Below, one piece after another: positions 57,061 through 64,000 of a stretch of DNA of 64,000 bases. Position numbers and translations under genes: made by a program. The stretch's first letter is position 1; each line of letters starts with the position of its first letter. This DNA comes from Plotosus lineatus (Eukaryota > Chordata > Actinopteri > Siluriformes > Plotosidae). Location of the stretch: assembly GCA_024760905.1 (NCBI GenBank), contig CM045751.1, positions 13,200,001-13,264,000 of the forward strand, read 5' to 3'. A model generated the notes under the pieces. That model ran no database searches. It saw only the letters and a program-made list of their open reading frames with translations, and was not told the origin of the DNA.

Positions 57061-57146
57061 GTTCAGGAGAAGGATGTGGCAAAATCATCCAGCGCTTCCC
57101 GAAAAGGGATCGTGATGGCACAGCGTTCCCTCAGGGTGTAGAGATG
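57061..57146 (+). CDS. sbf2: SET-binding factor 2 (MTMR13), second coding exon
   Basis: Acceptor TGATTTCTGTTTCCAG, then 86 nt that complete Gly-19 and read [20 protein letters not shown] and AFPQGVEM, ending at donor ATG|GTAAGT in phase 0. This is the uDENN strand and loop that follows MARLADYF in SBF2. Joined with 34525-34579 it gives residues 1-47 without a stop. The next exon (expected to start FCQP in the family) is not found before the window ends, so intron 2 exceeds 6.8 kb. Confidence 0.93.
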
Positions 57147-58017
57147 GTAAGTGCAGCATGCAGTATACAGTGTGCCTTAAAACTTGGTGTGGTTCAGGTT
57201 AAGAGAAATGTCTCAACAGCAGTCAGTTATGTAGCCTTTACTGTACATGAATGATGGAAGGAAACGGATAGCTCTCCGAAGTCTACCTTTAGCAGGTAAC
57301 TAACTAATTATTTTGTTTCCATGACCACAGCAGAAACCTGATTTTTCTTGTCCTCTCTGCATTTCTGCACTCTTCAACTCCATAATGTTTCTTTGTTAAA
57401 ATGTTTGATTTGCACCCCCTCCTGATTTTCCATAATCGTAGAATGAGTTTCATGCTTGATTCCCAGGAATGTTTGTACGCATTATCGTCATGCCTCCACT
57501 GGGGGTCCGTGCCTTCTGAGGGCAGCAGCAGGGAGATCCTTTACCCCCTCCGTCCTTGCTATCAATCTGTAGGTCAGGTCGGGGTTCAGGGTTTGAACTC
57601 CAGACTGGGACCAATTATCAGAAAGCACAAATCATCCCACTCCTGCAACAAATATTTGCTTATCTGAGCCAGAGAAAAACAAGCTGTAAATCTCAAAAGT
57701 AAGTTCGCAGTAAACGAGGCTTTTCCCTCTGGGATTAAAAGATCATGCTATCCGTCATGGGATGCCTGACGCACGCTCTCTCTCTCACTCTGTGGCTTTG
57801 TTTATCTGTTTACTGAGGCATGCAAAGGGGAAATGTCTTGGACCGGAAATATAGACCCCAATGCATCCACTACCTTCATTTTTCTGCCAAAGTTCATCCA
57901 CCAGAGTTACAGGATTTTTATATTTATTTTTACATATTTCCAAACAATGACAGAGGCAGGTCAGGTAAACACTGCCTGTAAAGCGGATAAATGCTGTGCA
58001 TATAAAAGTCCGTTGGG
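57147..58017 (+). other. sbf2 intron 2, unassigned start
   Basis: No repeat or exon recognised; a CTCTCTCT tract lies near 57776-57786. Confidence 0.5.
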
Positions 58018-58305
58018 CTATTTACACCAGAGCCATAGTGGCTCATCAGGCTGGTGCTTATCCCCGGTTTCCGTAGCGTGAAGCGACCAGGAGTTCAACT
58101 CCCCCTGGATGGGATGCTAGTCCATCGCAGGTTACCTTCCCAGTACATTTTACTGGTACCCATTTATACTGCTGGGTGAACAGAGGCACACTTGTGGTTA
58201 AGACCTTTCCCAGGGGTCTTAGCACAGTGGGGGTCTAACTGGGATTTGAGCACACAACCTCCCGATCATCAGCGCAGCACCCTAACCACCACGCTACTGT
58301 CTATA
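58018..58305 (-). mobile_element. SINE family B
   Basis: CCATAGTGGCTCATCAGGCT, CACTTGTGGTTAAGACC and head complement ACCACCACGCTACTGTC are in the family B order on the minus strand. The TTACC tail is missing. Confidence 0.82.
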
Positions 58306-59069
58306 TAAAGGCGTCTGTTTATTTAATGTATGGAACTCAAATACAAGACGGCAGCTGTTGTGGCCATGTTGGCTCTCATACTTCAATGAAATTAGATAAA
58401 CTTTTGTTGTATGTTGTATGCTACACAGTCCCGATGTCAAAATAGTGGTGACGTTTTGGAGTTAGTGCCGGAATGCAACTGTGGGCACACAGACCGACAT
58501 CAGACATAATGACGATACCCCTTAGCCCATTGGGTTGATGAAGAAAAACGAACTAACAAAATATTTCATGTTTATTTTTGATGATAATGCTGCCTGCTGT
58601 AAGTGTCTGGTGAAAAAACTTGGCCCATCATTTTAATTCCAAGTAGCAGACCAATAAGGTTGCACTGTTCCTATGTATTATATTCTTATTACTTGCTGAA
58701 GGCAGGGTGGATATTGCTGGATCAGCAAGTTACATCCTATGAGCCTGAGTTGAATAACTGTATTCGTACTACATGTGAGCATAATAAATAAACCACGAGA
58801 AAATAATTTCAGTGTGTTTTTTGCTTATGATGTTTTTTTTTTTTTTTTTTTATTTTGGTGATAAACCTTGACAATATACTTGACTGTATGCCACTTATTG
58901 GAAGGAGGACGAGCTAATATTTGCTATGTTTTGGTGTAGTCAAATTGTACTGCCTCTTAAAATGTTAAGATTCTCACCATTACCCTGGTGAATAACATCA
59001 AGCCATTTAGTTCCCACTAAGCAACAGGGGGTGAAAATTAAAAATTCTAATCTAAATGTTTTCATGAAA
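58306..59069. other. sbf2 intron 2, unassigned
   Basis: T22 run at 58830-58851. No other feature recognised. Confidence 0.45.
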
Positions 59070-59315
59070 CATTCCCTCACTTTTCGCGGTTAATGGGGAC
59101 TGAGACCCCCCTGCGACCACCGATTTCTGCGAAGTAGGATTGACCTGACGTCAGGATTGACTGACGTACATATATGTGGATATAATATCAATAAATACAT
59201 ATTCAACACGATAAATGCTTATAATAACAATTAAACATTCACAAATAATGCCTATAAAATGTAAATAAAATATAAATACACACACAGACGCGCACCTCAC
59301 ATAAAAATGTAAGTA

Positions 59316-60404
59316 CAGTGGTACCTCACTTTACGAAAGTCTCACCAAATGAAAAATTCAGGTTACGAAATGCATTTTCCTCAAATTTTTGTCTCTGGAT
59401 ACGAAACAAGTTTACGTTACGAAAGTGCCATCTTAAAAATTCAAATGCGCATTCAAACATTCAAACAATGCGCGAGTTGCTTTCCCATTGGTTGTCTCCC
59501 AACACCCCGCCCCGCTGGCCTCCTATTGGCTAGGAGGGAGCTGTCTGTCTGTCTTTCGGCTTTTTCCCTTTTACTCGGGAGTCGCCACAGCGAATCATCT
59601 GATTCGCATGTTTGATTTGGCAGAGGTTTTTACGTCGGATGCCCTTCCTGTCACAACCCTTTTAGCAAGGGACAGAAACACGCTGACGACTTTGCAGCCT
59701 ACTCTTTACGAAAGTCAGCAATGGTTCTTTTACATGCCTCTCACCATAGACAGTGACAGACATGGCCCGCCTTTGATAACCCAGTTAGCTGCACTGTACC
59801 CATAATGATTTGCTTGTGCCCCCGACCCATTGTTCGTCACAAGCGTGAAGGAGAGTTGTACTGTTGGTTTGTGAGTTTTTTGAGTGTGCTCATTGTAGCC
59901 CCAAGAAAGTGATTCCCGGTGAAACTGAAAAGAAGAAGCGGGCTCCGTTATCAATAAAAGTAGAACAGGAGATGATAAAAAAAATATAAAAGTGGTATGT
60001 GGTTGAGTGAAATCGCAAAGGAGTATTGCCGAAACCCCTCTACAATTAGAATGATATTGAAACAAAGAGGAGGTCGTCACTGAACGACGAGATGGAGAGA
60101 CTGTTACCCCTTTGGATAAAGGATAAAGAAATTGCCGGAGATACGGTGACGGAGGCGATTATTTCGGAAAAAGCAACCGCCATATTTAAGGACCTCATGA
60201 ATGAGGTAATTTTCTTTTACTTTTAACACATATTTCATACAAAATTGGTGTACTTTTATAATTTTTAAAGGGTTTGTGGGGTAGTATTGGGAGCCTTGGA
60301 ACAAATCATGCGTTTTACATGTAAAATGCGGCTCAATTTACGAAAAATGCAGGTTACGAAAAAGGTGCTGGAACGGATTAATTTCATAAAGTGAGGTACC
60401 ACTG
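59316..60404 (+). mobile_element. Tigger-like element 3 with transposase remnants
   Basis: Termini CAGTGGTACCTCACTTTACG and AAAGTGAGGTACCACTG are flanked by TA (59314-59315, 60405-60406). The plus strand holds decayed transposase: TEKKKRAPLSIKVEQEMIKK, a broken LSEIAKEYCRNPSTI segment and MERLLPLWIKDKEIAGDTVT then EAIISEKATAIFKDL (CENP-B-type second DNA-binding region). A CCAAT/GC-box region (CATTGGTTGTC, ACCCCGCCCCGCTGG) lies at 59488-59530. A SINE is inserted at 59547-59797. Confidence 0.88.
59547..59797 (-). mobile_element. SINE family A with RTE-type tail, 5'-truncated, third nesting level
   Basis: CTTTCGGCTTTTTCCCTTTT to CCAGTTAGCTGCACTG; the tRNA-like head is missing. It lies inside Tigger-like element 3, next to its CCAAT/GC-box region. 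Confidence 0.88.
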
Positions 60405-60610
60405 TAGTTTTGTTGGGGGGTTTAGGGTTGTTTTTTTTGTTTTTGTTTGTTTGGAGGGTTTTTTGCATAATTTGTTTTGCAGCATTTTCCTTAACTTTTC
60501 CCCTATTTTTCCTTAATTTCCTTATTTTTTATTTTTTAATGAATATTTTTGAAAAACCCGCGATGCACAGAAGCTGCAGAAACTGAAGCTTGAAGTAGCG
60601 AGGGATCACT

Positions 60611-61705
60611 ATATTATTATTTAGGGATAATTGAGAGTAGTTCACTGCAGCCATAAATTATCCTAACCGAGGATAAGTCTTTTTTTAATGCCGGAAGATG
60701 ATTGCCGTGTGCGCCTTGATTTATGATCTACCCTGATCTTCAACCTTGTACCGCAACACGTCTTTTCTCACCCTGGAATTCCCTCCTATCCAGACTTGAC
60801 TGATGCTCTTTACAAAATTGAGGAAGACATGCATGTGTCTCAACACAAGACTTAATAGTTCATGGGCTGCTATCTGGAATCTTACCAGATTAATTCAGAC
60901 ACTCTTAATTAATTTGATATACTTCCTGAACTTTTTAAAATGCTTTTATGTTGTTCTGATTAATTTATTCTTGCACATAACCTTCTTATTTCGAGATTGA
61001 ACATTCCTTGCTGTTACAAAATCCTATTTCGGAGCGTTTGGGAGATTCTGTCATGATTTCACACTTAAAAAAAAATCCCCTCATGCCTTGGTGTGCATGT
61101 CAGGACGAACAGAGAACAGCTGGGCGATTCCCCGGTACGCTCTCACATCCCGTCAAACAAGCAGCATCTGGTGAATACACAACAAATCCTGGATCAGTGC
61201 TGGAACCGATGTGTTCCCTGTAAAGTTGAAAAACCGAGATCTAAACTGATTCAGAGGGGATTTTTCTTTAGAAAAATAATTTTTTGCATACCAACTTTTA
61301 TTAACCATCTGAATTTTAATTTATTTTTTTTAGTTCCATCCATTCAAGAAAATCACAGCAATAAAATTCCAAAAATGATTATTGGTAAGACAGCGTCTGT
61401 GTTTATTCTATTGGCTCATTCTAAACACATGAAGAATTGTGTAATAATTTTAGCACACTAATACAATTTTAATGAAACGTAGGACATGACAATTTAAAAA
61501 AATTAAATCCCCTAAAAAAATTCCTTTTATATTTGAATCTATCAGAGTTAATTAATTTGGCTTAGGTTTTACTTTGCTCTTAAAATAATAAATGTAATAT
61601 CTGTTTGCGTTGGTTTGATGCCAAACATTTTGGTTTTAGACTGTTTTTAATCAGTGGAGGAGAACATGCTGGAAAGTACAGGTGAGTGCAGTTTAAATAA
61701 ATAAA
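60611..61705. other. sbf2 intron 2, unassigned
   Basis: A 122-codon plus-strand frame at 61093-61461 has no recognised domain and no splice support. Confidence 0.45.
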
Positions 61706-62330
61706 TTACGGTATTTTACGTAATAAGTTTCCCGCTCCAATAACCGCCAGTGTTTTTGATCTTACGTTTAATAACCGCCCATGTGTACTGGGAGCAAAAT
61801 CGTAGATTAAACTTACCAATTTTATTCGATCAGTCTCTGTAACTGTAAAATGAGGCATTCACTGCCTGTAAAAGTGAGTTTACACAGTATTTCAAGACCC
61901 CATGTCACTGGGGAATGTCTATAATGTTCATCAGTAACAACACATTTGATTGTTCTGCCATGCTAGAAAAAACAGGAAAATATTTTGCTGTGTTCTCTTG
62001 GTAAATGTCCAACAAGCGATGAACCATTAGAAACTGCTACAGCAAAACTATGGGATGCTATGAATGAATGGAGCGATGAGCCAGATATGGACCTATCAGA
62101 AAGTGATGACGAAGATTTTTCACCTTATTCTCCTGCTCACTATTTTCATAAATTTGAGCACGTTCCTGGCCATGTGCTTTTGTTTATGTTCATGTTGATT
62201 GGTTCAACGTGCCATGTGCTAAAGTTGACAGCACTTACCATTCCACTCCGCTGGTAACATTTTAATAAGTGCCCACCCACTCCAATTTTTAAAGCGCCCT
62301 GGGTGCTTATCACGTTGAATATGTTGAAGC
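61706..62330 (+). mobile_element. probable DNA transposon remnant with short acidic ORF
   Basis: The left part ACGGTATTTTACGTAATAAG then TCCAATAACCGCC and the right part AAGCGCCCTGGGTGCTTATC then ACGTTGAATA form a weak inverted pair. Between them a frame from 61985 reads AKLWDAMNEWSDEPDMDLSE then SDDEDFSPYSP, an acidic tail of the sort found in some transposases. No catalytic motif is visible. The class (pogo-like) is a guess. Confidence 0.4.
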
Positions 62331-62650
62331 TTGTGATTTTACATGGGATTCAGTCAAACTACATTTATGTTAAATAAATAACAAAGTATTTTTAGGCTTT
62401 AATAGTGTTTCCGGTACATGATAGTGTACATGACGTCATTGTGATCTACACAACTGTTAAAAAGTTTGGGGAGGGGCCACTTAATAATTTCCTTGTTTTT
62501 GAAAGAAAAGCACATTTTAAAAAACATATACAATTGGGGAAAAAAGTACAGTCTATACACTGTTAATACTATTTATGAATCTTACAGGTGGAAACGGATG
62601 AGTTTTTAATTTACATCGGTGTACAGAGGCTGATTTTATAGCAACTGTCA
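62331..62650. other. sbf2 intron 2, unassigned
   Basis: No feature recognised. Confidence 0.45.
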
Positions 62651-62652
62651 TA

Positions 62653-63363
62653 CAGTGGTACCTCACCTTACGATAGTCTCAGCAAACGAAAAATCCAGGT
62701 TCTGTAAAATATTTTCCAAAATTTTTTGTCTCTGTATACGAAACAAGTTCTCCTTACGAAACGTGCCATTCAAACATTCAAACGTGCCATTCAAACATTA
62801 AAAAGCGCCATTCAAACAATGCAAGAGCTGCTCTCCCATCAATGACGTTCAAACTTCCTGCTCCACTGTCCTCCCATTGGCTAGGAGGGATGACGCAGCT
62901 TCCTCCCATTGGCTATTATGGAGCTGCATCTCCCACAATGCTTTTGTGTAAAGGACAGAGTTACTGTTGTTTATGCTTTATTTCTTGACTCAGGCTTTTG
63001 ACATTCCATAAACATTTGTAAGATTATAACTCTGCTAAGAAGACATGGTCAACACACGCGCGCATACACACACACACACACGCATGTGCGCGTGATTTCC
63101 AGTGAGAGTGAGAAGAAGAAACAGGCTCGAGTGATATCGCAAGGGAATACGTATGGCCAAACCCGTCTACCATCGGTACGATATTGAAGGAGAAGGAGGT
63201 CTTAAAAGGTATGCTTTTATAATTTTTAAAGGGTTTAGGGGTATTATTGGGAGCTTGGAACGAATCACGCGTTTTACATGTAAAATGCGGTTCAATTTAC
63301 GAAAAATGCAGGTTACGAAAAAGGCTCTGGAACGGATTAATTTCGTAAGGTGCGGTACCACTG
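62653..63363 (+). mobile_element. Tigger-like element 4, 711 bp, internally deleted
   Basis: Termini CAGTGGTACCTCACCTTACG and AAGGTGCGGTACCACTG are flanked by TA (62651-62652, 63364-63365). It keeps CCAAT-type boxes (CCCATTGGCTAGGAGG, then CCCATTGGCTATTATGG). A short piece of the helix-turn-helix coding part survives (CAAGGGAATACGTATGGCC...ACGATATTGAAGG), with most of the transposase missing. A (CA)n tract with CpG steps lies at 63055-63090. Confidence 0.88.
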
Positions 63364-63365
63364 TA

Positions 63366-64000
63366 CTTGTTCCAGTGGTACATTGTGTTAGCTAATCCAG
63401 GGTTTTCGTATTAAAAACCGTAACTCTTAATAAGAAACTCTTTTGCAGTTATGTCAGCACAGATGAAAACGATTGTGGTGATGAAAGAAGCAATAGCACG
63501 AACCTTCTTTAGGACAGTTGAATATCTGGAATATCCACATTTGTGGATTTGATTATAGACTCAAAATGAAAGCAGAGCCTTTTTTTTTAATTATTATTTG
63601 TCAGTCTGTATTTGTTCTGAAAATTTAAGGCTATTCCATACGAGACACTGCCAAGAAACTGAAGATCCAACAGAGTATACAACTACCTTCCCAGAACAGT
63701 GCAAACTTACTCCAATTAGGAAAGAAAGCAAAGTCTGAGGCCCCAATGCACAACTGAGCAAAAGGACAACTACACCAGAATCTCTAGTTTAAGAAACAGT
63801 TGCCTGCCATGTACTCACTAGGCAGCTTCATTAAATATTATCCACAAAATACAAGTCTTCTGGAGCTGCACAGAGAAATATAAATCTGAGACTGACAGAA
63901 AAAGGAAAGTATTAAGACGGACAACCGAACACAGACATTAGACAGAGGGAACTATGCTACAGATCAATGAATCAAAGGTTAGGATTTATGGGTCACAAAG
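63366..64000. other. sbf2 intron 2, unassigned end of window
   Basis: No exon or repeat family recognised up to the window edge. Confidence 0.45.

Larger units (their letters stand above)
59070..60610. mobile_element. outer pogo/Tigger-like element hosting a nested element
   Basis: Left end CATTCCCTCACTTTTCGCGG and right end GAAGTAGCGAGGGATCACTA are imperfect inverted repeats of the TCCCTCGCTACTTCGCGG type used by pogo/Tigger elements, with TA next to the right end. The interior is AT-rich with no transposase. The element at 59316-60404 sits inside it. Confidence 0.65.

Noticed and set aside
57401..57667. Possible sbf2 exon 3
   Set aside because: The peptide does not resemble the expected FCQP-starting DENN sequence, and no matching acceptor in phase 0 was found.
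61093..61461. 122-codon plus-strand ORF in sbf2 intron 2
   Set aside because: No splice sites in the sbf2 frame, low-complexity hydrophobic stretches and no family.

Overview
The window reads as a ray-finned fish (teleost) nuclear genome. The evidence is Tc1-like, Tigger-like and hAT-like DNA transposons, RTE-clade LINE fragments, several tRNA-derived SINE families, dense (CA)n, (TA)n and (TTTC)n microsatellites, and two vertebrate genes with normal GT-AG introns. I cannot name the species from sequence alone. Nothing prokaryotic or viral is evident.

Two genes can be identified with confidence. On the minus strand, about 24.57 to 22.06 kb, lies a complete adrenomedullin gene (adm, fish adma-like). 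It has a TATA box, a non-coding first exon, three coding exons for a 167-residue prepropeptide, and a 3' UTR of about 1 kb ending in AATAAA. On the plus strand the 5' end of sbf2 (MTMR13, a DENN-domain myotubularin-related pseudophosphatase) starts at 34525. Its second coding exon is at 57061-57146, so intron 1 is about 22.5 kb; the rest of the gene lies beyond the window. The genes diverge, with about 10 kb between them. This is the head-to-head arrangement known at the SBF2-ADM locus of other vertebrates.

Layout: 1-10 kb is mostly a Tc1 copy, SINEs, a 5S-rRNA-derived fragment and an RTE LINE end, plus one unassigned candidate coding exon (9209-9274, minus). A small CpG/NRF1-type promoter candidate lies at about 10.69-10.98 kb. 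The 11-22 kb stretch is repeats and unassigned sequence. adm follows, then a repeat-rich divergent intergenic region (24.6-34.4 kb) holding three RTE fragments, a hAT insertion with a perfect 8-bp target duplication and an unassigned candidate terminal exon (minus, about 31188-30765). The sbf2 CpG promoter is at 34.38-34.52 kb. Intron 1 carries Tigger-like elements, one with a 38-bp minisatellite made of CCAAT and GC boxes, plus three Tc1 copies and more SINEs. After exon 2, intron 2 holds a three-level nest of two pogo/Tigger-like elements and a SINE.

The most interesting repeat observation is a SINE family with one tRNA-like head and body but two different 3' ends. One end matches the tail of the resident RTE LINE. 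The other matches the L2-type tail of a second SINE family in the window. The same small set of elements repeatedly inserts into itself, so relative ages can be read from nesting and target-site duplications. I found no evidence of a wholly new enzymatic or defence system.
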